Notes: generated from the sequence alone by a model not told the origin. 64,000 nucleotides of DNA from Noviherbaspirillum sp. UKPF54 (GCF_007874125.1 NZ_CP040128.1:4030001-4094000), one strand, 5' to 3'; positions 24,387-33,765 are shown, numbered from the stretch's first letter. Program-made: numbers and translations.

Positions 24387-26411
24387 ATGTCTCGCGCGGC
24401 GAAAATACTGATCTGGAGTGGGGGCGGGCTACTCGCGATTCTCGTCATTGCCGTAGCCGTGTTGTTGAATTTCAACTGGAACAGCGTCAAGCCGTGGATC
24501 AACTCGCGTGTCAGCGAAGCGACCGGACGCGCGTTCGACATCCGCGGCGACTTGTCGCTGACCTGGCATGCGCCGCCGGGTTCGCAAGGCGGCTGGCGCG
24601 ACTGGATTCCGTGGCCGCGCCTGAATGCCCGGGATGTCGTCTTCGGCAACCCGGACTGGGCCGCCGAACCGACGATGGCCCAGGCGCGCCAGGTGACGTT
24701 CTCGGTCAGCCCGCTGCCGCTGCTGCGGCACCGCATCGTCATTCCCTCGCTGGCGTTGGACGAGCCGCGCCTGTTCCTGCAGCGCGACAAGGATGGCCGC
24801 AACAACTGGACCTTCCATTCGTCCGGCAAGCCGTCGGCCTGGGAGCTCGACCTGCAGCGCCTGATCCTGAGCAAGGGGGCGGTGCATCTGGTCGACGCGA
24901 TCAAGCACGCCGACATCAAGGCCCAGATCGACACCCTCGGCAAGGAGGGCGGCGACTACCAGATCGGCTGGAAGCTCGACGGCACCTTCAACGGTGAAGC
25001 GGTGTCCGGCAACGGCAGGGCGGGCTCGGTGCTGTCGCTGCGCGACCAGCAGGCGAAATACCCGATCGATGCGACGGTTCATGTCGGAAAAACCACGATC
25101 GATGCCACGGGCACGCTGACCGAGCCGACCAGGCTGGGCGCGCTCGACCTGCGCCTGAAGCTGGCGAGCGTCTCCATGGCACAGCTGTACCCGCTCATCC
25201 ATGTCGTGCTGCCCGAGACGCCGCCATTCTCGACCGAGGGCCACCTGTATGGCGCGCTCAACGAACTCGGCGGCGACTGGAACTATGAAAAATTTTCCGG
25301 CAAGGTCGGCAGCAGCGACTTGTCCGGCAGCCTGCACTTCAAGGCGCGCAAGCCGCGCCCGCTGCTGGAAGGCACCGTCGAATCGAACTACCTGAACTTC
25401 AGGGATCTGTCGCCCATCGTCGGCGCCGACTCGGAAAAGAGCAAGGCGCAGCGCAATGCGAAAGTCGACCAGCCCAAGGACAAGGTCTTGCCGGTGGAAA
25501 CCTTCAAGACCGACCGCCTGGACAGCATCGACGCCGACGTGCAATTCACCGGGCGCAAGATCGTGCGCGAGAAGGAGTTGCCGATCGATCACCTCGTCAC
25601 CCGCATCCAGTTGCAGGACGGCGAACTGACGCTGGCGCCGCTGAAGTTCGGCATTGCCGGCGGCAACCTGGTGTCGAACCTGAAAATCCACGGCAAGAGC
25701 AAGCCGATGAAAGCGCAATTGCGGCTGACGGCGCGCCACCTGAAGCTGAAACAGTTGTTCCCGACGATCAAAGAGATGCAGGCGAGCCTGGGCGAAATCA
25801 ATGGCGAAGCGGCGCTCAGCGCAACCGGCAATTCGGTGGCCACGCTGTTGGCGTCGTCCGACGGCGAACTGCGGGCCGTCATCAATCAAGGCACCATCAG
25901 CAAGCTGCTGCTGGAAGAAATGGGCTTGAACATCAGCACCATCATCGCCACCAAGCTGTTCGGCGACAAGCAGGTGCAGCTCAATTGCGCCGTCAACGAC
26001 TTCACGATCGAGAATGGCGTGATGCAATCGCGCGCCTTCGTGGTCGACACCAAGGATGCGACGATCTACGTCAATGGCCGCATCAATCTGGCGAAAGAAC
26101 AGCTGGCGCTGGAGATCCGCCCCGACAGCAAGGGCATGCGCCTGATCTCGCTGCGCTCGCCGCTGTATGTGAACGGTTCGTTCAAGAAGCCGGACGTCGG
26201 CGTCGACAAGGGCGTGTTGGCGGCCAAGGCCGGCGGCGCGGTCGCGCTGGGCGTGCTGGCGCCGGTGGCGGCGGCATTGATCCCGCTGATCAATGTCGGC
26301 CCCGGCGAAAAAAGCGAGTGCGGCACGCTGCTGGCGCAAGCCGGCGAAAAACCTGCCGCGCCGCCGCCGGTCGCGGGCAAGGGCGAGGGCGAACGCAGCA
26401 GCGGCCGGTGA
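24387..26411 (+). CDS. AsmA-family inner-membrane-anchored protein
   Basis: This is a 674-residue AsmA-like protein. One N-terminal helix (about residues 7-29, ILIWSGGGLLAILVIAVAVLL) anchors a large periplasmic body. The AsmA start motif reads WINSRVSEATGRAFDIRGDLSLTWH. The C-terminal AsmA_2-type part includes NGEAALSATGNSVATLLASSDGELRAVINQG and later LAKEQLALEIRPDSKGMRL. Family members take part in phospholipid transport between membranes and outer-membrane homeostasis. ATG 24387 was chosen; a TTG six codons earlier is also open, and neither has a strong Shine-Dalgarno. The tail (APPPVAGKGEGERSSGR) is low complexity. The stop is one base from the convergent mtnN stop. Confidence 0.85.
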   Translation: MSRAAKILIWSGGGLLAILVIAVAVLLNFNWNSVKPWINSRVSEATGRAFDIRGDLSLTWHAPPGSQGGWRDWIPWPRLNARDVVFGNPDWAAEPTMAQARQVTFSVSPLPLLRHRIVIPSLALDEPRLFLQRDKDGRNNWTFHSSGKPSAWELDLQRLILSKGAVHLVDAIKHADIKAQIDTLGKEGGDYQIGWKLDGTFNGEAVSGNGRAGSVLSLRDQQAKYPIDATVHVGKTTIDATGTLTEPTRLGALDLRLKLASVSMAQLYPLIHVVLPETPPFSTEGHLYGALNELGGDWNYEKFSGKVGSSDLSGSLHFKARKPRPLLEGTVESNYLNFRDLSPIVGADSEKSKAQRNAKVDQPKDKVLPVETFKTDRLDSIDADVQFTGRKIVREKELPIDHLVTRIQLQDGELTLAPLKFGIAGGNLVSNLKIHGKSKPMKAQLRLTARHLKLKQLFPTIKEMQASLGEINGEAALSATGNSVATLLASSDGELRAVINQGTISKLLLEEMGLNISTIIATKLFGDKQVQLNCAVNDFTIENGVMQSRAFVVDTKDATIYVNGRINLAKEQLALEIRPDSKGMRLISLRSPLYVNGSFKKPDVGVDKGVLAAKAGGAVALGVLAPVAAALIPLINVGPGEKSECGTLLAQAGEKPAAPPPVAGKGEGERSSGR

Positions 26412-26412
26412 C

Positions 26413-27189
26413 TCAGTGCGGCGCGCTATCCTCGCACAGGCGCTTGACGATGCCGAACGCATAGCGCGCCGCGACCCGGTCGATGAATTGCATGAAATCG
26501 ACCGGCGCATCTTCGTTGGCCGCGTCCGACACGGTGCGTACCACCGCGAACGGCACGCCGAATTCGAAACAGACTTGCGCCACCGCCGCGCCTTCCATTT
26601 CCACCGCCAGAAGCGGCGGCAGCGCCTGCTTCAGGCCGGCCAGCTTGTTGCGGCAGTCGATGAATTCGTCGCCGCTGGCAATCAGGCCGCGGTGCACGCG
26701 CGGCTGGTGCAGCCGGAAGGCCTCGATGTCCGGCACGGCGACCAGCTCCCGCAAATCCCTGTCCATGAAATCGGATGCGGCCTTGGCCAGCCGGTTGGTC
26801 AGGTGGATGTCGGAAGCAAAATGCGACTGGCCGGTCAGCGGCACTTCGAAACGCGGAAACAGCGGAGTGGCATCCATGTCGTGCTGCACCAGCGCATCGG
26901 CCACCACGATATCGCCCACGCGCACGTCTGCATCGGCGGAACCGGCCACGCCGGTAAACACGATATGGGTGACACCGAAGCGCTCGATCAGCGTGGCGAC
27001 CGTGGCCGCGGCGGCGACTTTGCCCACGCGGGACAGCACGCACACGCAATCCACGCCCCACAACTTGCCCGTGATGTACTCGCGCATGGCGCGCGTGACG
27101 GGTTGCCGGTCTTGCATGAGGTCGATCAGGCCATGTTGTTCATGTTGCAAGGCGCTGATCACGCCAAGGCGAAAGGGAGGGGAAATCAT
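26413..27189 (-). CDS. mtnN: 5'-methylthioadenosine/S-adenosylhomocysteine nucleosidase family
   Basis: This is a 258-residue nucleosidase that cleaves the N-glycosidic bond of MTA and SAH, freeing adenine and removing SAM by-products. It has GVISALQHEQHGLIDLM at the start, SRVGKVAAAATVATLIERF, VFTGVAGSADADVRVGDIVV, the substrate Glu in LAVEMEGAAVAQV, and the catalytic Asp in VRTVSDAANED. It is slightly longer than E. coli MtnN (232) and could be a purine phosphorylase-like relative, but the paired EMEG and SD motifs favour MTAN. Its upstream side faces the left copy of the origin-like module. No RBS of note was seen. Confidence 0.85.
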   Translation of the reverse strand: MISPPFRLGVISALQHEQHGLIDLMQDRQPVTRAMREYITGKLWGVDCVCVLSRVGKVAAAATVATLIERFGVTHIVFTGVAGSADADVRVGDIVVADALVQHDMDATPLFPRFEVPLTGQSHFASDIHLTNRLAKAASDFMDRDLRELVAVPDIEAFRLHQPRVHRGLIASGDEFIDCRNKLAGLKQALPPLLAVEMEGAAVAQVCFEFGVPFAVVRTVSDAANEDAPVDFMQFIDRVAARYAFGIVKRLCEDSAPH

Positions 27190-27314
27190 TGGAATCGGTC
27201 TTTATCTTCGGTGTTTCAACGTGCTGCATTAAGGCAATAGCGTAGCGTAGAGCCGTGCTGGGGTTTGCGCAACTGCGCTGGGTGAAGGGAATGCGGTTTT
27301 AATTTAAAAGTCTT

Positions 27315-27374
27315 TATATACGAATAGTAGTAATGGTTAACACCGGCCATCGCCTGTGGATAACCCGGTAAACC
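27315..27374 (-). repeat. Left arm of inverted origin-like module (DnaA box + CTA trinucleotides)
   Basis: Read on the minus strand the order is GGTTTAC, 3 bases, GTTATCCACA (consensus DnaA box, 27355-27364), 13 bases, GTTAACCATTACTACTATT, CG, TATATA (down to 27315). The same order and the same 13-base spacing recur on the plus strand at 30278-30337. The 27-base block GTTAAC to TATATA differs at one position between copies. A second exact box, TTATCCACA, lies at 27513-27521, and a one-mismatch box at 27479-27487. The rest of the 382-base gap (27190-27571) holds no gene that can be supported and is AT-rich around 27290-27330 and 27400-27570. The layout matches the unwinding core of bacterial origins (DnaA box, GC spacer, DnaA-trio, AT stretch). 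Confidence 0.7.
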
Positions 27375-27571
27375 GCCGGAAAATCAGAAGTTTACGGCTT
27401 GCATAAAACTTTTGATAAAACCTGTATGGCGCAAGGATAGTTTTGGGACAAAAATCCGGGTGTGGAAAGGTATCTTGGTTATCCCCAATGCTTCAAGCGG
27501 AAATTCAAGGACTTATCCACAGGCGTAAAAGCAACAACCAAGCAAGAAATCGTCAAAATATTAAATCTTTG

Positions 27572-28459
27572 CTATTCATTTCCCCATAACGCTTGTAGCA
27601 ATGCAAAGACGGTAGCGATCGTGGGCTCGTTCCTGCGCTTGGCCAAGGCGATGAACGACAGGTCGGTCGACAGGCTGACCTTGTCGGCGATCACCAGGCC
27701 GTGCGCATGCGCTTCGCGCAAGGCGATCGACTCGCGCATCAACGACAGCCCCACGCCCGACTTCACCAGATCCAGCATCGACGGTTCCTGGTCGACCAGG
27801 GCCACCTTGTTGGGCGTGACCTTGTAATGCCCGAAGGTCTTGGTGAGCAGGCGGTGGTGGGCCGATTCGGGCGGCGTCCACAGCCACGGCAGCTTCGCCA
27901 GCGCCGGCCAGTCGCGGCCGGCGACGCGGGTTTTCCAGCCTTGCGGCGCGACCACGTTGTAGGTAAACGACGTCAGCCGCAGCGCGTGGAATTCCTTGCC
28001 CGGGGTGCCGAGGAAATAGCCGACATCGAGCGTGCCGGCCTTGACCTGTTGCAGCACCCAGCCCGACATCCCGTGCTGCAGCTGGGTCGACAGCTGCGGA
28101 TAGCTTTCCACCAGCCGTTTCAGGAAGGGCCCGAGACGGATGAATTCCGGGTCGAGGATGGTGCCGATCGACAGCCGCCCCGACAGCGTCGAATGCAGGG
28201 CAGCCGCGCCCTGGCGGAACTCGGCCACGCTGTCCATGACGCGCTCGGCGAACGGCAAGAGCTTGGCGCCGTCGTCGGTCAGAGCCATGCCGGATGGCGT
28301 GCGGGTGAATAGCTGCAGGTTCAGCGCATTTTGCAGCGACTTGATCTGCAGGCTGACCGCCGGCTGGGTCAGGTGCAGCCGCTCGGCGGCGCGCGTCAGA
28401 TTGCCTTCGCGGGCGACGGTGACGAAGGCGCGCAATTGGGTCAGGTCCATGCCAGTCAT
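27572..28459 (-). CDS. LysR-family transcriptional regulator
   Basis: This is a 295-residue LysR protein. The winged helix-turn-helix occupies residues 4-65 ([40 protein letters not shown], then [14 protein letters not shown]). The effector domain covers about 90-290 ([30 protein letters not shown] and later [23 protein letters not shown]). It is divergent from mmsA with a 100-base spacer containing a TTATAA dyad, so it probably regulates mmsA. The start at 28459 or the ATG three codons later are equally possible; neither has a clear RBS. The family is certain; the ligand is unknown. Confidence 0.88.
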   Translation of the reverse strand: MTGMDLTQLRAFVTVAREGNLTRAAERLHLTQPAVSLQIKSLQNALNLQLFTRTPSGMALTDDGAKLLPFAERVMDSVAEFRQGAAALHSTLSGRLSIGTILDPEFIRLGPFLKRLVESYPQLSTQLQHGMSGWVLQQVKAGTLDVGYFLGTPGKEFHALRLTSFTYNVVAPQGWKTRVAGRDWPALAKLPWLWTPPESAHHRLLTKTFGHYKVTPNKVALVDQEPSMLDLVKSGVGLSLMRESIALREAHAHGLVIADKVSLSTDLSFIALAKRRNEPTIATVFALLQALWGNE

Positions 28460-28477
28460 TATAAAACCGGCTTATAA
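28459..28477. promoter_or_regulatory. TTATAA dyad in lysR-mmsA spacer
   Basis: Two TTATAA elements (28459-28464 and 28472-28477) separated by 7 bases form a 19-base dyad overlapping the LysR start codon. It contains the T-N11-A type symmetry usual for LysR boxes. A related TTGATAA follows at 28483. It is a possible LysR binding site; the evidence is symmetry and position only. Confidence 0.35.
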
Positions 28478-28559
28478 CATTCTTGATAAGAACTCATTGG
28501 ATTTGCGATTACGGCAGGGATATGCTGTGGAAAATTGGAAATCTTTAAAAGGAATTCTT

Positions 28560-30068
28560 ATGACGCAGCAGATCCAGCATTACATCAACGGCCAAGTGGT
28601 CGCCTCCACTTCCGGCCGTGCGCAAGACGTGTTCAATCCCGCCACCGGCGAAGTCGGCGCGCGCGTGGCGCTGGCCAGCGTCGCGGAAGTCGAGGCGACC
28701 GTTGCCGCGGCGCGCGATGCCGCGCCCGCCTGGGCCGAGACCGCGCCCTTGAAGCGCGCGCGCATCCTGTTCAAGTTCAAGGAATTGATTGAAAAACACC
28801 AGGACGACCTGGCCGCTGCGATCACGCGCGAGCATGGCAAGGTGTTTTCCGATGCCAAGGGCGAAGTCACGCGCGGGCTGGAAGTGGTCGAATTCGCTTG
28901 CGGCGTGCCGCAGTTGCTGAAGACGCAATTCACCGACAACATCGGTGGCGGCATCGACAATTGGCAGCTGCGCCAGCCGCTGGGCGTGACCGCCGGCATC
29001 ACGCCGTTCAACTTCCCGTTCATGGTGCCGATGTGGATGGCGCCGATGGCGCTTGCCACGGGCAACACCTTTATTTTGAAACCATCCGAGCGCGATCCGT
29101 CGCCGTCATTGATGATTGCCGACCTGCTCAACGAGGCCGGCTTGCCGGACGGCGTGTTCAACGTGGTGCAGGGCGACAAGGTCGCCGTCGACGCGCTGCT
29201 GCACCATCCGGATGTCAAGGCGGTGTCCTTCGTCGGCTCGACCCCGATTGCCGAGTACATCTATACCGAAGGCGTGCGCCGCCAGGGCGCCTATCCACTG
29301 CGCGTGCAGGCGCTGGGCGGCGCCAAGAACCATCTGGTGGTGATGCCGGACGCGAACCTGGAGCAGGCGGTCGATGCCTTGATTGGCGCGGCCTACGGAT
29401 CGGCCGGCGAACGCTGCATGGCCATTTCGGTGGCCGTTGCGGTGGGCAGCGTGGCCGACCGCCTGATCGAGGCGCTGATCCCGCGCGTCAACGCGTTGAA
29501 AGTGAAAAACGGCATGGACGCCGATGCCGAAATGGGCCCGGTGGTCACCGCCCAGCACAAGGCCAAGATCGAGGCGTATATCGCCGGCGGCGTGCAGGCC
29601 GGCGCCAAGCTGCTGGTCGACGGGCGCGGCCTGAAAGTGGCAGGCCACGAAAACGGCTTTTTCCTGGGCGGCTCGCTGTTCGATCATGTGACGCCGGACA
29701 TGACGATTTATAAAGAAGAGATTTTCGGGCCGGTGCTGTGCGTGGTGCGGGTGCCCGATTTCGCGGCCGCGGTCGAGCTGATCAATGCCCATGAATTCGG
29801 CAACGGCGTGTCGCTGTTTACTTCCGACGGCAATACGGCGCGCGAGTTTTCCCGCCGCATCGAAGTCGGCATGGTCGGCATCAACGTGCCGATTCCCGTG
29901 CCGATGGCTTGGCATTCGTTCGGCGGCTGGAAGCGGTCGCTGTTCGGCGACCTGCATGCATACGGCGAAGAGGGCGTGCGCTTCTACACACGCTACAAGT
30001 CAGTGATGCAGCGCTGGCCGCAAACGATCGGCAAGGGAGCGGAATTCACGATGCCGGTGGCGAAGTGA
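28560..30068 (+). CDS. mmsA: CoA-acylating methylmalonate-semialdehyde dehydrogenase
   Basis: This 502-residue aldehyde dehydrogenase converts methylmalonate or malonate semialdehyde, NAD+ and CoA to propionyl- or acetyl-CoA in valine, inositol or beta-alanine breakdown. It shows INGQ at the start, the family signature [34 protein letters not shown], catalytic Cys286 in [14 protein letters not shown], and [21 protein letters not shown] near the end. The general-base Glu of ordinary aldehyde dehydrogenases is replaced in ALGGAKNH, as expected for the CoA-dependent family. ATG 28560 follows AAAGGAATTCTT. It is divergent from a LysR gene, and the pair sits between two inverted origin-like modules. 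Confidence 0.93.
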   Translation: MTQQIQHYINGQVVASTSGRAQDVFNPATGEVGARVALASVAEVEATVAAARDAAPAWAETAPLKRARILFKFKELIEKHQDDLAAAITREHGKVFSDAKGEVTRGLEVVEFACGVPQLLKTQFTDNIGGGIDNWQLRQPLGVTAGITPFNFPFMVPMWMAPMALATGNTFILKPSERDPSPSLMIADLLNEAGLPDGVFNVVQGDKVAVDALLHHPDVKAVSFVGSTPIAEYIYTEGVRRQGAYPLRVQALGGAKNHLVVMPDANLEQAVDALIGAAYGSAGERCMAISVAVAVGSVADRLIEALIPRVNALKVKNGMDADAEMGPVVTAQHKAKIEAYIAGGVQAGAKLLVDGRGLKVAGHENGFFLGGSLFDHVTPDMTIYKEEIFGPVLCVVRVPDFAAAVELINAHEFGNGVSLFTSDGNTAREFSRRIEVGMVGINVPIPVPMAWHSFGGWKRSLFGDLHAYGEEGVRFYTRYKSVMQRWPQTIGKGAEFTMPVAK

Positions 30069-30277
30069 GGCCGGTGTTCAAGCGCTGTCCTTCCCGCTTG
30101 AGCGGGAAGCCGCTGGTGTTTCAATACTTCTGTGGATAACTCTTTGGATAGCCGCTGGATGCGTTGGGAACAACCGTCGAGTTATTCGGCCGCGGATTTT
30201 TTGTCCACGATCTGTCCTTTGTCCATACAGTGCTTGTGCAAGCACTTGTACGGCGCCTAAATGGCTGATTTATTTCC

Positions 30278-30337
30278 GGTTTACGCTGTTATCCACAGAA
30301 ATCGGCAGGCGTTAACCACTACTACTATTCGTATATA
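30278..30337 (+). repeat. Right arm of inverted origin-like module (DnaA box + CTA trinucleotides)
   Basis: On the plus strand the order is GGTTTAC (30278-30284), 3 bases, GTTATCCACA (30288-30297), 13 bases, GTTAACCACTACTACTATT (30311-30329), CG, TATATA (30332-30337), then an AT-rich run to about 30358. It is the mirror copy of 27315-27374. Another exact DnaA box (TGTGGATAA, 30131-30139) and an inverted repeat TTGTGCAAGCACTTG-like segment at 30234-30248 lie in the same 347-base gap (30069-30415). No gene is supported in the gap. Both arms have their DnaA boxes toward mmsA and their AT-rich ends pointing outward. Confidence 0.7.
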
Positions 30338-30415
30338 TCAAATACAAGATAAAAAACGTCCTTTTCCTACCGAAATCGGGGAAATGCCAATCAGACAAGA
30401 AATCGAGAGGACAGC

Positions 30416-31468
30416 ATGGAGCTGATGGATTTTTGCCGTTATCCGATCATCCAGGCGCCGATGGCAGGCGGAGCGACGACGGCGCAGCTGGTGGCGGCCG
30501 TGTCCAATGGCGGCGGCATCGGTGCGCTGGCCGCCCCCTTGCTGTCGCCGCAGGCATTGGCCGAGCAAGTCGACAAGGTCCGTGCTCTGACCACGCATGC
30601 ATTCATCGTCAACCTGTTCGTGCAGCCGGCGCCGCAACCCGCCGCCGGTGAAGTCGACCGCGCGCGCGAGCTGCTGCGCCCGGTATGGGAGCCGCTCGGC
30701 TGGAACGAACTGCCGCTGCCGACGAAATGGTGCGAGGATTTCCCGGCGCAATTCGAGGCATTGATTGCGGCAAAACCGGCGATCGCCAGTTTCACGTTCG
30801 GCATCTTGAGCGCCGAGCAGGTGGAACGCCTGCACCGGGCCGGCATCTATGTGGTCGGCACCGCCACCAACGTGGCCGAGGCCAAGGCATGGGAAGCGGC
30901 CGGCGCGGATGCCGTCTGCGCGCAGGGCATCGAGGCCGGCGGCCATCGCGGCACCTTCATCGGCGCGCAAGAAGATGGCCTCGGCACATTCACGCTGGTG
31001 CCGCAGATGGCCGACGCGGTGCGCATCCCGGTGATCGCCGCCGGCGGCATCATGGATGGACGCGGCATCGCCGCCGCCCTGGCACTGGGGGCGCAGGCGG
31101 TCCAGATGGGAACGGCTTTTCTGGCCACCGACGAGTCGGGCATCCATCCGCTCTACAAGGAGCGCCTGCTGGAAGCGGCACATGCGCCGGCGCGCGCGGC
31201 CACGCGCCTGACCCGCGCGTTTTCCGGGCGCTATGCGCGCGGACTGGTCAACCGCTTCATGGATGCGATGCAGGACGTGGAGCGCCAGCTGCCCGCCTAT
31301 CCGGTGCAGAACGCCTTGACCGGCGCGATCCGCTCGCAGGCGGCGAAACTGAATGAAACGGAACTGATGTCCTTGTGGGCCGGGCAGGGCGTGGCTATGG
31401 TGCGCGCCATGCCGGCCGCAAGGCTGCTGGAGACGCTGGTGGCCGAATGGCGCCAGGCATTGATTTGA
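30416..31468 (+). CDS. Nitronate monooxygenase family (NMO, FMN-dependent)
   Basis: This is a 350-residue TIM-barrel flavoprotein of the nitronate monooxygenase / 2-nitropropane dioxygenase family, which oxidises alkyl nitronates such as propionate-3-nitronate. It shows YPIIQAPMAGGATTAQLVAAVSNGGGIGAL at the start, the FMN/active-site motif QGIEAGGHRGTF, and VIAAGGIMDGRGIAAALALGAQAVQMGTAFLATDES for phosphate binding. Its length fits the family. The start at 30416 follows GAGAGGACAGC. The GMC oxidoreductase gene begins 30 bases after its stop, so the two may form an operon. The specific substrate is not deducible. Confidence 0.88.
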   Translation: MELMDFCRYPIIQAPMAGGATTAQLVAAVSNGGGIGALAAPLLSPQALAEQVDKVRALTTHAFIVNLFVQPAPQPAAGEVDRARELLRPVWEPLGWNELPLPTKWCEDFPAQFEALIAAKPAIASFTFGILSAEQVERLHRAGIYVVGTATNVAEAKAWEAAGADAVCAQGIEAGGHRGTFIGAQEDGLGTFTLVPQMADAVRIPVIAAGGIMDGRGIAAALALGAQAVQMGTAFLATDESGIHPLYKERLLEAAHAPARAATRLTRAFSGRYARGLVNRFMDAMQDVERQLPAYPVQNALTGAIRSQAAKLNETELMSLWAGQGVAMVRAMPAARLLETLVAEWRQALI

Positions 31469-31498
31469 TAACGACAGGGACAACGGGGGAGCGTAGCC

Positions 31499-33127
31499 GT
31501 GGAATCCGCAGGTAAATATGATTACATCATCATCGGGGCTGGCTCGGCCGGTTGCGTGCTGGCCAACCGGCTGGCGCAGGACGCGGGCGTGTCGGTGCTG
31601 CTGTTGGAAGCCGGCCGCAAGGACGATTACCTGTGGATCCACATCCCGGTCGGCTACCTGTACTGCATCAACAACCCGCGCACCGACTGGCTGTACCGCA
31701 CCGAGGCCGACGCCGGGCTGAACGGCCGGGCGCTGATTTACCCGCGCGGCAAGGTGATGGGCGGCTCGTCCTCGATCAACGGCATGATCTACATGCGCGG
31801 CCAGGCACGCGACTACGATGAGTGGGCGGCCCTGACCGGCGATGACAGCTGGCGCTGGGAAAACGTGCTGCCGGTGTTCAAGCAGAGCGAGGATTATCAC
31901 AAGGGCGCCGACGCGCACCACGGCGCCGGCGGCGAATGGCGCGTCGAAAAGCAGCGCCTGTCGTGGGAAATCCTCGACGCCTTCCGCGAGGCGGCAGCCC
32001 AGGTCGGCATCCCGAAATGCGACGACTTCAACCGCGGCGACAACGAAGGCTGCGGCTATTTCGAAGTGAACCAGAAGAAGGGCTTGCGCTGGAATACCGC
32101 GCGCGCCTTCCTGAAGTCGGCCGAAGGCAGGAAAGGGCAGCTCGACATCATGACCGGCTGCCACGTCAAGCGCCTGCGCCTGGAGTCGGGCGCACAGGGC
32201 ACCGTGTGCACGGGCGTCGAATTCACCGGCGGCGGCACGGAGTGGTTCGCGCAAGCCGCGCGCGAGACGATCTGCGCGGCTGGCGCGGTCGGCTCGCCGC
32301 AGATCCTGCAATTGTCGGGCATCGGGCCGGCGCCGCTGCTGCAGCGGCACGGGGTGCCGGTGGCGCTCGACTTGCCGGGCGTGGGCGAAAACCTGCAGGA
32401 CCACCTGCAGCTGCGCATGGCATTCAAGATCCGCGGCGCGAAAACCCTCAACACGATGGCGAACAACTGGGTCGGCAAGATGAAGATCGGCATGCAGTAC
32501 CTCGCGTCGCGCAGCGGTCCGATGTCGATGGCGCCGTCACAGCTGGGCGCCTTCACCCGCTCGGATTCCGCCCATATCACGCCCAACCTCGAGTACCACG
32601 TGCAGCCGCTGTCGCTGGATCGTTTCGGCGAGCCGCTGCACCCCTTCCCCGCGTTTACCGCCAGCGTGTGCAATTTGCGGCCGACGGCGCGCGGGCATAT
32701 CCGCATCGCCTCGGCCGATCCTTTCGCCGCGCCGAAGATCACCGCCAATTACCTGAGCACGCCGGAAGACCGCAAGGTCGCCGCCGAGGCGCTGTCCTTG
32801 ACGCGCAATATCGTGGCCGCGCCGGCGCTGAAAAAATACGCGCCCGAAGAGTTCAAGCCGGGCGCGCATTACCGCACCGACGAGGAGCTGGCGATCGCGG
32901 CGGGCGACATCGGCACCACCATCTTCCACCCGGTCGGCACCTGCAAGATGGGCCGCGCCGACGACGCGCTGGCAGTCGTCGACAGTCAGCTGCGCGTCAA
33001 GGGCGTGCAGGGATTGCGCGTGGTCGACGCCTCGGTGATGCCCACGATTACGTCGGGGAACACCAATTCGCCGACCATCATGATTGCGGAAAAGGCGGCG
33101 CAATGGATACGCGCGCAACGGCGCTGA
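31499..33127 (+). CDS. GMC-family oxidoreductase (choline dehydrogenase-like)
   Basis: This is a 542-residue FAD-dependent glucose-methanol-choline oxidoreductase that oxidises an alcohol to an aldehyde. The N-terminal dinucleotide fold reads YIIIGAGSAGCVLANRLA, followed by PROSITE-type signature 1 (YPRGKVMGGSSSINGMIYMRG, split around residue 80) and signature 2 (GAVGSPQILQLSGIGP). The catalytic His lies in FHPVGTCKMG and the Asn in TSGNTNSPTIMIAEKAA. The start is GTG 31499 preceded by GGGGGAG; no ATG alternative fits the FAD motif. It lies downstream of the nitronate monooxygenase gene and upstream of an Rrf2-like regulator and a liv-type transporter, which may together handle one imported compound. 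The substrate is unknown. Confidence 0.9.
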   Translation: MESAGKYDYIIIGAGSAGCVLANRLAQDAGVSVLLLEAGRKDDYLWIHIPVGYLYCINNPRTDWLYRTEADAGLNGRALIYPRGKVMGGSSSINGMIYMRGQARDYDEWAALTGDDSWRWENVLPVFKQSEDYHKGADAHHGAGGEWRVEKQRLSWEILDAFREAAAQVGIPKCDDFNRGDNEGCGYFEVNQKKGLRWNTARAFLKSAEGRKGQLDIMTGCHVKRLRLESGAQGTVCTGVEFTGGGTEWFAQAARETICAAGAVGSPQILQLSGIGPAPLLQRHGVPVALDLPGVGENLQDHLQLRMAFKIRGAKTLNTMANNWVGKMKIGMQYLASRSGPMSMAPSQLGAFTRSDSAHITPNLEYHVQPLSLDRFGEPLHPFPAFTASVCNLRPTARGHIRIASADPFAAPKITANYLSTPEDRKVAAEALSLTRNIVAAPALKKYAPEEFKPGAHYRTDEELAIAAGDIGTTIFHPVGTCKMGRADDALAVVDSQLRVKGVQGLRVVDASVMPTITSGNTNSPTIMIAEKAAQWIRAQRR

Positions 33128-33152
33128 TCGCGCTCGGGCGGGGTTGGCGAAG

Positions 33153-33173
33153 GTTATGCATTTCCTGCATAAC
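33153..33173. promoter_or_regulatory. Perfect palindrome upstream of Rrf2-like gene
   Basis: GTTATGCA (33153-33160), TTTCC, TGCATAAC (33166-33173) is a 21-base element with perfect 8-base arms. It lies 26 bases after the GMC gene and 58 bases before the Rrf2-like start, a good position for an autoregulatory operator. It also resembles the size of Rrf2 sites. Function is inferred. Confidence 0.5.
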
Positions 33174-33231
33174 GTCATGTTGACAAAGCATTGGATTTGC
33201 TGCGCCGCGCTCGCGTAAGCTGCTTTCCACC

Positions 33232-33765
33232 ATGATCGCCGCCCGCCCCGCCATGTACCAGAACGAAGAATTCATCCTCGGTAATGCATCGCTGCACCTG
33301 CAGCTGTCCACCGCGCTGGAAGTGATGACGCAGATTATCTGCAATGCGTCGCATCCGCCGAGTGCCGCCCAGCTGGCCGAATCGCTCGAATTATCGGTGC
33401 GCTATCTGCGCAAGCTGTTGCGCGCGCTGACGGCCGGCGGGCTGCTCAAGCCGCACGAGGCGCACCAGGATTGCTGGATCTGCACGCGCGCGCCGCATGC
33501 GATTTCGCTGGCCGACATCTATCACTGCCTCGATACCGTGCGCGAAGAGAGCGCCGCGCCGTTCGTCGCGCCGCCGCAAACCGACGCCGTCACCTCCAGC
33601 GCCGACCTGCTGATGATGCAGGCGACGGTATCGATCAACCAGATCGTGCTGCAGCACCTGCAGCGCTTCGATCTCGGCCGCCTGAAGGCGGCGGAATCGG
33701 CGATGCTGTTTACCGCCTCCCTGCGCGAGAAGGCGCGTGCATTGAGCGGCGCGATGGCTTCCTGA
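33232..33765 (+). CDS. Rrf2-like transcriptional regulator
   Basis: This is a 177-residue protein with an N-terminal winged helix (about residues 18-80: LHLQLSTALEVMTQIICNASHPPSAAQLAESLELSVRYLRKLLRALTAGGLL), then a segment LADIYHCLDTVREE typical of the Rrf2 wing and dimer region, and a C-terminal helix. Two cysteines lie close together (QDCWICTRAP), and a third is in YHCLD; the spacing is not the classical three-Cys iron-sulfur motif of IscR, so a different ligand or none is possible. A perfect 21-base palindrome lies upstream. It follows the GMC gene and precedes the liv-type transporter. The winged-helix assignment is good; Rrf2 membership is moderately certain. Confidence 0.72.
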   Translation: MIAARPAMYQNEEFILGNASLHLQLSTALEVMTQIICNASHPPSAAQLAESLELSVRYLRKLLRALTAGGLLKPHEAHQDCWICTRAPHAISLADIYHCLDTVREESAAPFVAPPQTDAVTSSADLLMMQATVSINQIVLQHLQRFDLGRLKAAESAMLFTASLREKARALSGAMAS

